From NCBI GenBank assembly GCA_011525685.1, contig WYBW01000060.1, positions 1 through 59,572 of the forward strand: DNA of 59,572 bases. The letters are read 5' to 3'. The DNA is from Verrucomicrobiia bacterium. GTDB lineage: Bacteria > Verrucomicrobiota > Verrucomicrobiia > Limisphaerales > JADLHS01. Made by a program: the position numbers and the translations under genes. Positions 37,242-46,626 of this stretch are shown one piece after another (position 1 is the first letter of the stretch; every line of letters starts with the position of its first letter). The notes below the pieces were generated by a model, which saw only the letters and a program-made list of their open reading frames with translations, was not told the origin of the DNA and did no database searches.

Positions 37242-37695
37242 ATTTCGGAATAGTTTTGCGCTCCTTTTGGCAGCTACACTCACTTTCGGGTGTGGCAAGC
37301 TTGGCCTGTCACATGCCGCTTCAAGCTGGTTGCCACCAGCAAACCCGAACCCACATCAAATTTATCGTGACGCTCAGAGTGCAATAAAGAGCGGCGACCA
37401 CACCAATGCTTTATTGATGTTGGTTTGGTTTCATGAAAACGCGCTCAAACATGATGGAGCATTAGCAGGCGTTCGGCTCTCCTACGCATTAAGCGATTGG
37501 GCGGACCTTGGAAAAGCATATCCACCTGCGTTGGACCGGCTGAAAACAATCCGTGACAAAACCGGCCAACAAATAAAGTCCGATTCCGACGTAGGTTTTC
37601 GGTTGCGCATGGGGGATTACCGGGTTCTATTTGATTTGATCGGAGACAAGATTTTGATTCAAAGAATTGGCAACCGCAAAGATGTCTATGAGTAA
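37234..37695 (+). CDS. Chimeric lipoprotein fragment fused to a RelE-type toxin tail (153 aa)
   Basis: The N-terminus has a hydrophobic leader with a cysteine (TLTFGC), then a helical region (YRDAQSAIKSGDHTNALLMLVWFHENALKHDG) recognisable as part of a conserved bacterial lipoprotein. From about residue 110 the sequence switches to VGFRLRMGDYRVLFDLIGDKILIQRIGNRKDVY, which is the C-terminal half of RelE/ParE-family toxins. The join looks like a recombination product rather than a normal protein. It starts at a GTG overlapping thrC and overlaps the antitoxin-like gene that follows, the position a RelE gene would have. Confidence 0.6.
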   Translation: MHRFRNSFALLLAATLTFGCGKLGLSHAASSWLPPANPNPHQIYRDAQSAIKSGDHTNALLMLVWFHENALKHDGALAGVRLSYALSDWADLGKAYPPALDRLKTIRDKTGQQIKSDSDVGFRLRMGDYRVLFDLIGDKILIQRIGNRKDVYE

Positions 37696-37879
37696 CGCCA
37701 TCGCTGAAAGACCCGCCGCGAAAACGCAGCGGAAGAATGTGCTGAACCAAATCTCCTCGCTGCGCGAGCAGTTGGAGGATTTGCACGACTATCTGGATTT
37801 GCTGGAAGCCCGCGCCCGCAACAAAGGCAAACGGACTTACTCGACGGACGAGGTGCGCAAACAACTCGGCCTAGCCTAA
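37688..37879 (+). CDS. RelB-like small antitoxin (63 aa)
   Basis: This is a short helical protein ending DLHDYLDLLEARARNKGKRTYSTDEVRKQLGL. The closing DEVRKQLGL is characteristic of antitoxins paired with RelE-type toxins. It overlaps the end of the chimeric RelE tail by 8 bp (ATG at 37688), as expected for a toxin-antitoxin pair in this order. Since only half of a RelE is left upstream, it has no intact partner here. ATG 37682 is a slightly longer alternative. Confidence 0.65.
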   Translation: MSNAIAERPAAKTQRKNVLNQISSLREQLEDLHDYLDLLEARARNKGKRTYSTDEVRKQLGLA

Positions 37880-37894
37880 TTGCAGAAAATTGAG

Positions 37895-38203
37895 ATGAAG
37901 CTGAATTTCAATCGCGAGAAGATCGGGCAGTTCTGCCAGCAGCGCGGCATCACGCGGCTGGAACTGTTTGGTTCGGCTTTGCGGGAAGATTTCAGCAAGG
38001 GAAGCGATGTGGACCTGCTGGCCACGCTCCGCCATGACGCGCACCCGACCTTGCTTGATTGGGCGGACATGCAGGAAAAACTGGTGGAACTGTTTGGGCA
38101 GCCAGTGGATTTGGTGAGCCGCCGGGCCATCGAACACAGCCGCAACCGCTATCGTCAACATTCGATCCTCTCGACCGCGACGCCCATCTATGTCGAAGGA
38201 TAA
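37895..38203 (+). CDS. mntA: MNT-type nucleotidyltransferase antitoxin (102 aa)
   Basis: This is a minimal nucleotidyltransferase: the signature GSALREDFSKGSDVDLL (G-S ... D-x-D) provides the metal-binding aspartates, and PVDLV carries a third acidic residue. In HEPN/MNT pairs the MNT protein neutralises HepT, in studied cases by attaching AMP to it. The following HEPN frame starts at 38190, overlapping by 14 bp. ATG 37895 is preferred over an upstream TTG. The sequence appears intact, unlike its partner. Confidence 0.85.
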   Translation: MKLNFNREKIGQFCQQRGITRLELFGSALREDFSKGSDVDLLATLRHDAHPTLLDWADMQEKLVELFGQPVDLVSRRAIEHSRNRYRQHSILSTATPIYVEG

Positions 38204-38537
38204 CGCTTATCTGGAAGACGTTCTGGAAGCCGCGAAAGCCGTGCAGCGGTTCACGGCCGGAGTCACCCGTGAAGCTTTCAAGGCCAACGAAGAGTAGTAT
38301 GAAGCGGTCAACTGGAAGTTTGAAATCATCGGCGAAGCTGCGCGGCGACTTTCACCGGAATCGCAGCGCCTGTTTCCAGAGATTCCGTGGCGACTGCTGA
38401 CAGGAATGCGCAACATCCTGATCCATGATTATGATGATGTGGATTTGGATGTCGTGTGGGACACGGTGCAAAAAGACGTGCCGACGCTGATCGCACGAAT
38501 CGAAGGTTATGTAGCGAAGAATCCGCCGCCGCAGTGA
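38190..38537 (+). pseudogene. hepT: HEPN-type toxin (HepT) with premature amber stop
   Basis: The frame of 116 codons reads as a HEPN RNase toxin: [33 protein letters not shown] (the R-x4-H motif RNILIH is intact) and [14 protein letters not shown]. Codon 36 is TAG (38295-38297), where family members have a sense codon, often in a run of charged residues before YEAV. The N-terminal helix is therefore cut from the catalytic half. A one-base change (TAG from AAG or CAG) would restore it. The overlapping intact mntA suggests the toxin was recently disabled, or the base is a sequencing error. Confidence 0.85.
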
Positions 38538-38568
38538 TAGTTTGTTAGCAAAAATTGGAATTTAATTT

Positions 38569-38844
38569 ATGGCAAAGAAAGTTCGAATCCCAACACCGCT
38601 CCGCAAGTTGACCAACAACGAGGAACTGGTCGAAGTCAACGCCGCCACCATTGGCGAGGCGATCACCGAATTGCAGTCCCGCTACCCCGGCATCGCCGAG
38701 CGGCTCGTGGACGAAAAAGGCGAAGTCCGCCGGTTTGTGAACGTCTATGTGAACGAGGAGGACATCCGTTTCCTGAAGAATGCCCAGACCCCGCTCAAGG
38801 ACGGCGACGAAATCAGCATCATCCCCGCGATCGCCGGAGGTTAA
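38569..38844 (+). CDS. Ubiquitin-like MoaD/ThiS-family sulfur carrier (91 aa)
   Basis: This is a beta-grasp protein with the family pattern: IPTPLRKLTNNEELVEV, then a helix (GEAITELQSRYPGIAERLVDE), FVNVYVNEEDIRFL, and the C-terminal LKDGDEISIIPAIAGG. The terminal Gly-Gly is where sulfur is carried as a thiocarboxylate after adenylation. Such proteins serve molybdopterin, thiamine or homocysteine/cysteine synthesis. No moa or thi genes are near. Proximity to a SAM-riboswitch-led thrC and a NIL-domain gene suggests sulfur delivery for homocysteine/methionine, but this is inference. No adenylating enzyme is in the window. Confidence 0.88.
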   Translation: MAKKVRIPTPLRKLTNNEELVEVNAATIGEAITELQSRYPGIAERLVDEKGEVRRFVNVYVNEEDIRFLKNAQTPLKDGDEISIIPAIAGG

Positions 38845-38941
38845 AACCCATGAAGAATGCAGAGTGAAGAATCAAGAAGCCCCGCTGTGATAAGCCCGTT
38901 TCGTTTCTTCATTCTCCATTCTCAATTCTGAGTTCATTTCT

Positions 38942-39226
38942 ATGGCCACCAAGAAAAAACCACCCGCGACCAAGCCCACATCACCCACGCAACAGCGCCT
39001 CTGGCTGATGTACCCGCCGCGGCTCATCAAGAAGCCCTTCATCTGGGAAGTGGGCCACCGGTTCAAAGTCGTTACCAACATCCGCCAGGCCAGCGTGACG
39101 GACGAGATCGGGATCGTATGCCTGGAGCTCGACGGACCGCGGGCCGAGGTCAAGGCGGCCATCAAATGGCTGGAGAAACACGGCGTCAACGTCGAGCCGG
39201 TCGAGATCAACGTGATCGAAAGTTGA
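38942..39226 (+). CDS. NIL-domain protein (94 aa)
   Basis: This is a small protein with a lysine/proline-rich N-terminus followed by a ferredoxin-like NIL domain: LWLMYPPRLIKKPFIWEVG, VVTNIRQASVTDEIGIVCLELDG, then EVKAAIKWLEKHGVNVEPVE. The NIL domain binds small sulfur-containing ligands in the methionine transporter ATPase MetN and occurs alone beside sulfur-carrier genes linked to homocysteine synthesis. It follows the MoaD-like gene by 97 bp. The gap holds a short repeat of GAAGAAT/ATTCTTC words. Function is inferred from family and neighbourhood. Confidence 0.8.
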   Translation: MATKKKPPATKPTSPTQQRLWLMYPPRLIKKPFIWEVGHRFKVVTNIRQASVTDEIGIVCLELDGPRAEVKAAIKWLEKHGVNVEPVEINVIES

Positions 39227-39228
39227 AG

Positions 39229-39249
39229 GGCGCGGTGGAAGGCCGCGCC
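39229..39249. terminator. Hairpin between convergent NIL gene and atp operon
   Basis: GGCGCGG and CCGCGCC form a perfect 7-bp stem with a 7-nt loop in the gap between convergent stops. There is no T-run, so it may act as a shared terminator by position only. Confidence 0.45.
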
Positions 39250-39283
39250 GCTCGTAATTCGTGGTCTTCCGGGCCGAGGCTTT

Positions 39284-39685
39284 TCAGCGGCGCTTGCGCC
39301 CTTTGAGCATGGCCAGGGATTGAGCCACGGCCGCCTCGACCGCGGCGGTCTGTTCCGACCCGCTGCGCTCGCGCAATCTCGCCTCGGCCCGCTGGCGGGC
39401 CGCTTCCGCTTCCGCCTCGTCCGCGTCGGCGTTGACCGCCAGATCCGTGAGCAATGACACGCGATTGCCGGTGATCTCGACAAAGCCTTCGCTGACAGCC
39501 AACGTGATGAACTGGTCGCCTTTGCGCGCCACCACGATGCCTGGAACGAGCTGGGTCAGCAGGGGAATGTGCTGCGGATAGATGCCCATTTCGCCCTCGA
39601 TGCCCGGCAACGTGACCATCTCCACGTCCTCCGACAGGGCAACGGCCTCGGGGGTCACCACTTCCAGTTTCAGCGTGTTGGCCAT
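39284..39685 (-). CDS. atpC: ATP synthase F1 epsilon subunit (133 aa)
   Basis: This is the small central-stalk subunit that couples rotation and inhibits the enzyme in many bacteria. The N-terminal beta-sandwich (LKLEVVTPEAVALSEDVEMVTLPGIEGEMGI) and the FVEITGNRVSLLTD strand are typical, followed by a two-helix C-terminus rich in alanine and glutamate. The length is normal. It is the last gene of the minus-strand atpBEFHAGDC cluster, 92 bp after atpD. Confidence 0.95.
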   Translation of the reverse strand: MANTLKLEVVTPEAVALSEDVEMVTLPGIEGEMGIYPQHIPLLTQLVPGIVVARKGDQFITLAVSEGFVEITGNRVSLLTDLAVNADADEAEAEAARQRAEARLRERSGSEQTAAVEAAVAQSLAMLKGRKRR

Positions 39686-39777
39686 CTTGCTTGGTTCTCA
39701 ATCTCAATCTTCATCCTGTTCCTGCTCTTCTCCCGGGCGATTAAGGTCAAGAGTCAGATTACAATTGAGAGTTCAGT

Positions 39778-41250
<1,473 letters not shown>

Positions 41251-42126
41251 CTATCCCAGCGCCATCTGGGCGGTGGAGATTTCGAGCAATTCGTTGGTGA
41301 TGCTGGCCTGGCGCATCTTGTTGTATTCGAGCGTGAGGTCTTTGATGATCTGCTTGGCGTTGTCGGTCGCGTTCTTCATCGCCACCATGCGGGCGCTCTG
41401 CTCACTGGCCTTGGCCTCCAGCAGAATCTGATACATGTAGAGGTTCAGGTAATGCGGCAACAACGCGCCGAGCACCTCGCCGGCACTGGGTTCAAACTGG
41501 AATTCCGGCGTGGACTCCAAAGTCTCGGGCGCCGCCTGTTCCTCCGGAGTCAGGGTCAGCCCCTTGATCTCCGCAATCGGCAGAAACTGAATGTTGACCG
41601 GCTTCTGGCTCAATGTGCTGACAAAGCGGTTGTACAGAATCTCCACCTGATCCACCTTCTCGCTGAGGAACAATTCAGCGGCGGTCTTGGCAATGACGCG
41701 GGCTTCGCCGAATTGCGGGTTGTCCCTGTAGGTGAATTCGCCCGCCAACTCGCGCCGGGTGCGCGCCACAAATTGCGCCGCCTTGCGACCCGCGGCGATG
41801 AAGACCGTGGTTTGCTTGTCGTATTGGGCGGCTTCGCGGAAGAGATTGCTGTTGAGCGCGCCGCACATGCCTTTATCCGTGCTGACCAGGATCACCGCGC
41901 GCCGCCGCACCTCGCGGGTTTGAAGGATCGGATGCGTGAAATCGCCGGCGTGCGTGGTCACGTCGCGCTGGATGCGGTACATGAGCCGGGCGTAGGGGCG
42001 GCTGGCCAGCGCCGACAACTGGGCGCGGCGCATCTTGGCCGAGGCCACCATCTGCATGGCCTTGGTGATTTGCGCCGTGCTCTTGACCGACTTGATGCGT
42101 CGGCGAATGTCGCGTGTGCTGGGCAT
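41251..42126 (-). CDS. atpG: ATP synthase F1 gamma subunit (291 aa)
   Basis: This is the rotor shaft of F1. The N-terminal MPSTRDIRRRIKSVKSTAQITKAM and C-terminal RMVAMKNATDNAKQIIKDL helices are the coiled-coil signatures; STDKGMCGALNSNLFR is the central conserved segment. The length is normal. It lies between atpA and atpD. Confidence 0.97.
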   Translation of the reverse strand: MPSTRDIRRRIKSVKSTAQITKAMQMVASAKMRRAQLSALASRPYARLMYRIQRDVTTHAGDFTHPILQTREVRRRAVILVSTDKGMCGALNSNLFREAAQYDKQTTVFIAAGRKAAQFVARTRRELAGEFTYRDNPQFGEARVIAKTAAELFLSEKVDQVEILYNRFVSTLSQKPVNIQFLPIAEIKGLTLTPEEQAAPETLESTPEFQFEPSAGEVLGALLPHYLNLYMYQILLEAKASEQSARMVAMKNATDNAKQIIKDLTLEYNKMRQASITNELLEISTAQMALG

Positions 42127-42166
42127 GTTATGAACTTGAGCTCACCATCCGTGAAAACCGCCGGGA

Positions 42167-43699
42167 TCACCGGTAAGTCTGCTTGAAATCCGTTACCGTG
42201 GTTTTCAGTTCAGCGGCCAGCGCATCGTTGATGGCCTTCTCCTTGCGCACCCTGGCCAGCAAGTCGGCCTTCCGGGTTTGGAGGTATTCGGTCAGTTTGG
42301 TTTGAAAATCCTTCACCTTCTCCACCGGCACGTCGTCCAGGTAATTGTTCTGCATGCCCCACAACACGACGGTTTGGATCTCCACCGGAATCGGCTCGTA
42401 CTGGTTCTGCTTGAACAACTCGATGATGCGCTTGCCGCGTTCGAGTTGCGCCTGCGTTTTGGCGTCCAGGTCCGAGCCAAACTGCGCGAACGCGGCCAGT
42501 TCGCGGAACTGGGCCAGCTCGAGCTTGATCTTGCCGGCGACCTGTTTCATCGCCTTGATCTGCGCGGCCGAGCCAACACGCGAAACGGAAATGCCCACGG
42601 AGATGGCCGGCCGCACGCCCTGGTAAAACAAGTCCGTTTCCAGGAAGATCTGTCCGTCCGTGATGGAAATCACATTGGTCGGAATGTAGGCCGAAACGTC
42701 CCCGGCCTGCGTCTCAATGATGGGCAAGGCTGTCAGCGAGCCGTTGCCGTTCTTTTCATCCAGGCGCGCGGCGCGTTCGAGCAGCCGGCTGTGCAAGTAG
42801 AACACATCGCCCGGATACGCCTCGCGGCCGGAGGGACGCTTGAGCACGAGTGAAACCTGCCGGTAGGCGACGGCGTGTTTCGACAAGTCATCGTAAATGA
42901 TCAACGCGTCCATGCCGTTGTCCATGAACCATTCGCCCATGGCCGCGCCCGAGAACGGCGCGAGGTATTGATTGGTGGCGGAATCCGAGGCCGAGGCCGC
43001 CACGATGATGGTATAGGGCATCGCGCCGGATTCCTCGAGCACGCTCACCACCCGCGCGATGTTGGATTGCTTCTGGCCCACTGCGACATAAATCGAGTAG
43101 AGCGGACGATATTCCTTGTCGCCGGCGTCCTCCGCCTGCTTGTTGAGCCGGGCGTTGTTGATCATCGTGTCAATGCAGATCGTGGTCTTGCCCGTGGAAC
43201 GATCGCCAATGATCAATTCCCGCTGGCCGCGGCCAATCGGAATCATCGCGTCAATCGGCATGATGCCCGTCTGCACCGGCTGGCTGACGGAACGGCGCTT
43301 GATGATGCCCGGCGCGATCTTTTCCACCGGATAGGTGGTCTCGGTTTTCACCGGACCTTTGCCATCGAGCGGCCGGCCCAGCGAATCCACCACGCGCCCC
43401 AGCAATCCCTTCCCCACGGGCACCGAAAGCAATTTGCCGGTGGTGCGGACCTCCTGGCCTTCCTTGACGCTTTTGTAATCGCCCAGAACGATGGCGCCGA
43501 CTTCGGTTTCTTCGAGATTGAGCGCCAACCCCATGACGCCGCCGCCAAAATCCAGCATCTCGTTGTACATGCAATCGGTCAGCCCTTCGATCTTCGCCAC
43601 CCCATCGCCGATTTCACGCACGAGGCCGACGTTCTGTTTTGCCACCGACGTCTTCAGGCCCGCTATCTGGGCTTCGATTTCCTGGAGAAGGTTGCTCAT
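42167..43699 (-). CDS. atpA: ATP synthase F1 alpha subunit (510 aa)
   Basis: This is the non-catalytic nucleotide-binding subunit of F1. It carries the P-loop GDRSTGKTT and the [29 protein letters not shown] block with the arginine-rich interface, plus [25 protein letters not shown]. The length is normal. It lies between atpH and atpG. Confidence 0.98.
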   Translation of the reverse strand: MSNLLQEIEAQIAGLKTSVAKQNVGLVREIGDGVAKIEGLTDCMYNEMLDFGGGVMGLALNLEETEVGAIVLGDYKSVKEGQEVRTTGKLLSVPVGKGLLGRVVDSLGRPLDGKGPVKTETTYPVEKIAPGIIKRRSVSQPVQTGIMPIDAMIPIGRGQRELIIGDRSTGKTTICIDTMINNARLNKQAEDAGDKEYRPLYSIYVAVGQKQSNIARVVSVLEESGAMPYTIIVAASASDSATNQYLAPFSGAAMGEWFMDNGMDALIIYDDLSKHAVAYRQVSLVLKRPSGREAYPGDVFYLHSRLLERAARLDEKNGNGSLTALPIIETQAGDVSAYIPTNVISITDGQIFLETDLFYQGVRPAISVGISVSRVGSAAQIKAMKQVAGKIKLELAQFRELAAFAQFGSDLDAKTQAQLERGKRIIELFKQNQYEPIPVEIQTVVLWGMQNNYLDDVPVEKVKDFQTKLTEYLQTRKADLLARVRKEKAINDALAAELKTTVTDFKQTYR

Positions 43700-43736
43700 A
43701 TCAAATCTCGGTTTTCCGTTCTTCGTCTCTCTTCAA

Positions 43737-44129
43737 CTAAAAGCTCTCGTCCAACGCGCCCAACCGCGCCTTGATGCTGCCGTCATACACATCACTGCCC
43801 ACTTTGACTCGCAAACCCCCGATCAGCTCCGGATTCACGCCAAACGAAATGTTCAGTCCGGATCCGTAACGCCTTGTAAGATTGGTGGTCACCGACGTTT
43901 TGAGCATCTCCGATGGCGCAATCGCACTTTCCACATGGGCCGTACGACGCTCCACGTCCAGCTTTACCAAACGGTGGAAGTGCGAAAGGATGGCGGCGTA
44001 ACCACGCGGCTTTTTTTCAATCACCGCTTTGACCGCCTGCCGTACCCGCCCCTCGTCCAACAAACCATTCACCCGGCAACTGGTGAACAGTTGCTTGGCG
44101 TCGCGTCGGGCTTGTTTGCTGATCTTCAT
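43737..44129 (-). CDS. atpH: ATP synthase F1 delta subunit, short form (130 aa)
   Basis: Delta links the F1 crown to the peripheral stalk. The C-terminal half has the family features LKTSVTTNLTRRYGSGLNISFGVNPELIGGLRVKVGSDVYDGSIKARL. The N-terminal helical domain is shorter than usual: typical delta subunits have about 175-180 residues. The N-terminus MKISKQARRDAKQLFTSCR looks like a real start, so it may be a naturally trimmed form. It sits between atpF and atpA. Confidence 0.9.
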   Translation of the reverse strand: MKISKQARRDAKQLFTSCRVNGLLDEGRVRQAVKAVIEKKPRGYAAILSHFHRLVKLDVERRTAHVESAIAPSEMLKTSVTTNLTRRYGSGLNISFGVNPELIGGLRVKVGSDVYDGSIKARLGALDESF

Positions 44130-44172
44130 CTGTCCTGGCAGCGGTGGGCGGGCGTAAGGTGCGAGGGCGAAA

Positions 44173-44703
44173 TCAATTCTTGGCCAGTTGCTGGTTGGTT
44201 TCCTCGGCCAGACGTTGCTGGTCTTCCGGCGTCAGAATCTTGCCCGTGACCTTCGCCGTGGTGACAACCACCAACCGCCCGACTTCGCGGCGCAATTCGG
44301 CCTTCATGCGAGCCAATTCGGCTTCGTTGGCCTGCCGCGCCTTCGTGATGATCTCATTCGCCGTGGCAATGGCTTTCTGGGATTCCTGGTCCAGAATCTT
44401 GGCGGCCGATTCGCGCGCCTCCTCGATCAGCTGGTTACCCTGGGCGTTGGCTTGTTTGAGGATTTCCTGCGCCTTGGCCTGGGCGTGGGCGAGTTCTTTC
44501 TTGATCTGCTCGGCGTTGGCCAGTCCCTCGGCAATTTTCTCGCGCCGCTCCTCAAGGACCTTGAGCACCGGCTTGTAGGCAAAGCGGTGCAGGAGAAAGG
44601 CCACGATGCCAAAGCTGATGCATTGGGAGATGAACGTGGGCCAGTCCACGCCGAACTGCCGGGCGGTGTCGCCAATCATGCTGGCAAAAAAAACGTCGTT
44701 CAT
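44173..44703 (-). CDS. atpF: ATP synthase Fo b subunit (176 aa)
   Basis: This is the peripheral-stalk subunit: one N-terminal membrane helix (WPTFISQCISFGIVAFLLHRFA) followed by a long, charged, alanine-rich coiled coil (ERREKIAEGLANAEQIKKELAHAQAKAQEIL). The position between atpE and atpH confirms identity. The length is normal. Confidence 0.95.
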   Translation of the reverse strand: MNDVFFASMIGDTARQFGVDWPTFISQCISFGIVAFLLHRFAYKPVLKVLEERREKIAEGLANAEQIKKELAHAQAKAQEILKQANAQGNQLIEEARESAAKILDQESQKAIATANEIITKARQANEAELARMKAELRREVGRLVVVTTAKVTGKILTPEDQQRLAEETNQQLAKN

Positions 44704-44768
44704 AACCGGGTAATTTGGCCGGGCGCAACGGATTGAACCGCCGCGCCCGGCATGCGTTTAGGGAGCGC

Positions 44769-45002
44769 TTATTGCCCCGCGGGCCATTTGGCCGTCGCCA
44801 GGAAGATGGCGAAGAACACAATGCCTTCCGCGAACGCGATGGCCAGGATGGATTGCACCAGGATTTTCGTGGCCGCGCCGGGGTTCCGGCCGACGGCTTC
44901 CGAGGCCTTGGCACCAATCAATCCCACGCCGATGGCCGCGCCGAGCGCCGCCAGACCGATGTGAATGTTGCCGGTCATCTGAGCCAATATTGGCGTCAAC
45001 AT
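44769..45002 (-). CDS. atpE: ATP synthase Fo c subunit (77 aa)
   Basis: This is the ring proteolipid with two membrane helices: the first glycine/alanine-rich (LAALGAAIGVGLIGAKASEAVGRNP), the polar loop ending RNPGA, and the second helix ILAIAFAEGIVFFAIF with the ion-carrying glutamate. The glutamate is followed by Gly rather than the Ser-Thr pair of sodium-type rings, so proton use is more likely (inference). It lies between atpB and atpF. Confidence 0.96.
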   Translation of the reverse strand: MLTPILAQMTGNIHIGLAALGAAIGVGLIGAKASEAVGRNPGAATKILVQSILAIAFAEGIVFFAIFLATAKWPAGQ

Positions 45003-45067
45003 ACTTGCTTTCCTTTCGTTACCTTCGGCAACTCCCGCGCTTTTGCACGGTCCAGCCGCCGAAATTC

Positions 45068-45994
45068 TTAGTGATGCCCCTCCTCATGCCCTTCATCGTG
45101 CTGGCAAATCAGCAAGGTGAACACCGCCGTCAGGAGCATGAACACCAGCGCCTGCACCAGCCCCACCAGCACTTCCAAAAAGTAGAACGGAATCGGGATC
45201 AACCACCCCAGCGCCGGCACCAGGTGCGCCATGGACTCGAGCATGTTTTCCCCCGCGAAAATGTTGCCGTAGAGACGAAAGCTCAACGACACCGGGCGGA
45301 AGAGGATCGAAACCACCTCGAGCAATCCCACCACAATGAACACAAAAACCATCAACAACTTCAACAGACCCGTCGTGTCGCCCTTGGGGCCAAAGAGATG
45401 CAGAATGAAACCGCCCGCGCCGTTGGCTTGCAACGCCCAGACCAGCCAGCAGGCGAAGAAAATCATCGCCATGGCCAGCGTCATGTTTAGATCCGCGTTC
45501 GTGCCCCGCAGCAGCGGTTCTGTGATCCGGAATCCATCCTTGCCTGACGCGCCCCAGCCAATGGTGCCCACACCGGGAATCAAGCTGAACCAGTTGGCAA
45601 AAAGGATGAAGATGAAGATGGTGGCGAAGAACCAGAATGTTTTCTTGACCAGGTCGGGGCCGATGATGCCGGCCAGGAATTCATGCAGACTTTCAACCAG
45701 CCACTCCCAAAAGTTTTGCGCCCCGGACGGCACAGCCTGCACCCGCCGTGTGGCCACTCGCGCAAAGACGATCAGCCCGATGGCCACTGCCCAGGTCAGC
45801 ACCATGGAATTCGTGATCTTGAAGGGACCGATCCGGCCCAGTTCGACCGCCGCGGCCGGCAGCCCATGATGGGCGTGCTCCTCACCGGCGACCGCGTGTG
45901 CGAGTTCGGCGGAGGAGGAGGCCGCCGCCGCCGACAAACCTGCCGGCCCGGCGACGACAAACAAACAAACCCAGATGATTCTGAATAACTGCAT
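45068..45994 (-). CDS. atpB: ATP synthase Fo a subunit (308 aa)
   Basis: This is the stator channel of Fo. The conserved helix with the essential arginine is SLSFRLYGNIFAGENML, and late helices VGLVQALVFMLLTAVFTLL and a histidine-rich C-terminus follow. The N-terminus begins with a signal-like segment (MQLFRIIWVCLFVVAGPAGLSAA) and a His/Ala-rich periplasmic stretch before the usual start of the fold. The ATG at 45994 is chosen because upstream in-frame codons look non-coding. It is the first gene of the operon; no atpI or atpZ gene is seen next to it. Confidence 0.93.
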   Translation of the reverse strand: MQLFRIIWVCLFVVAGPAGLSAAAASSSAELAHAVAGEEHAHHGLPAAAVELGRIGPFKITNSMVLTWAVAIGLIVFARVATRRVQAVPSGAQNFWEWLVESLHEFLAGIIGPDLVKKTFWFFATIFIFILFANWFSLIPGVGTIGWGASGKDGFRITEPLLRGTNADLNMTLAMAMIFFACWLVWALQANGAGGFILHLFGPKGDTTGLLKLLMVFVFIVVGLLEVVSILFRPVSLSFRLYGNIFAGENMLESMAHLVPALGWLIPIPFYFLEVLVGLVQALVFMLLTAVFTLLICQHDEGHEEGHH

Positions 45995-46085
45995 CAAGCT
46001 CGGATCAAAAGCTGTGCGAGAGAAGCTCAGTTCCCTCGGTTTAGTTAAGCCGGTTTTTCCGGAAGCCCGAAGACATTGCCGATCC

Positions 46086-46132
46086 GTGAAATGTTTCACA
46101 AGGAATTTTTTGAAATAATCAGCCCTCTGATT
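46086..46132. promoter_or_regulatory. Dyad symmetric sites between divergent atp operon and rpsT
   Basis: GTGAAA-TG-TTTCAC (46086-46099) is a 14-bp dyad, and AATCAG-CCCT-CTGATT (46117-46132) is a 6-bp hairpin followed by TGTTTTCTTT. The region is AT-richer than its surroundings and must hold the divergent promoters. The first dyad could be an operator; the second could be a weak terminator on the plus strand. Confidence 0.35.
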
Positions 46133-46274
46133 GTTTTCTTTAGACCCTCTTCAACCGGCGCGGGATCAGACTGGCTGGGAGCGGGCGGCGGATAATCTGT
46201 TGGAACAAGCCATTGACATCCGGCGGCGTTTGGCTACCGTCTCGCCCCGCAAATTTGAACCAAGCAACCGACTT

Positions 46275-46538
46275 ATGCCGAACACCAAGTCCGCCGAACG
46301 CCGCATGCGCAGCAACGAACGCAAGCGCCTGCACAACCGCAGCATCATGTCCCGACTCCGTCATCTCGAAAAGGACTACCGCGAGTTGTTGAGCGCCGGC
46401 AAGAAGGACGAGGCGGCCAAAGCCTACCGAGATGTCGCGTCAGCATTTGACAAGGCCGCCAAGTCGGGTGTGGTCCATGCCACCACGGCCTGCCGGAAAA
46501 AGTCCCGCCTGGCCCTGGCGTTGAATCGGAGCAAGTAG
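46275..46538 (+). CDS. rpsT: Ribosomal protein bS20 (87 aa)
   Basis: This is a small-subunit protein that binds 16S rRNA. It has the basic N-terminus MPNTKSAERRMRSNERKRLHNRS and the C-terminal KAAKSGVVHATTACRKKSRLALAL, both diagnostic of S20. The ATG at 46275 gives the canonical start; an in-frame extension to 46131 is not typical. It is divergent from atpB and convergent with mutM. Confidence 0.97.
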   Translation: MPNTKSAERRMRSNERKRLHNRSIMSRLRHLEKDYRELLSAGKKDEAAKAYRDVASAFDKAAKSGVVHATTACRKKSRLALALNRSK

Positions 46539-46595
46539 CCACACCGTCGGCTGCTCGGGATGGCATGGTTTCCGTTCCCGCCAGCCGCTCAAGCC

Positions 46596-46614
46596 GGCGC
46601 GCGCGTTGCGCGCC
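46596..46614. terminator. Hairpin between convergent rpsT and mutM
   Basis: GGCGCGC and GCGCGCC form a perfect 7-bp stem with a GCGTT loop, 58 bp after rpsT and 13 bp from the mutM stop. There is no T-run; it is a candidate shared terminator. Confidence 0.4.
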
Positions 46615-46626
46615 CCAGTCTTCGCA

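Noticed and set aside
38295..38297. TAG read as pyrrolysine or selenocysteine
   Set aside because: No Pyl or Sec genes or SECIS signal are visible, Sec uses TGA, and HepT proteins have no such residue here. A mutation is simpler.
46117..46140. Strong intrinsic terminator before rpsT
   Set aside because: The stem is only 6 bp and its place upstream of rpsT makes termination hard to explain; kept only as part of a low-confidence regulatory region.
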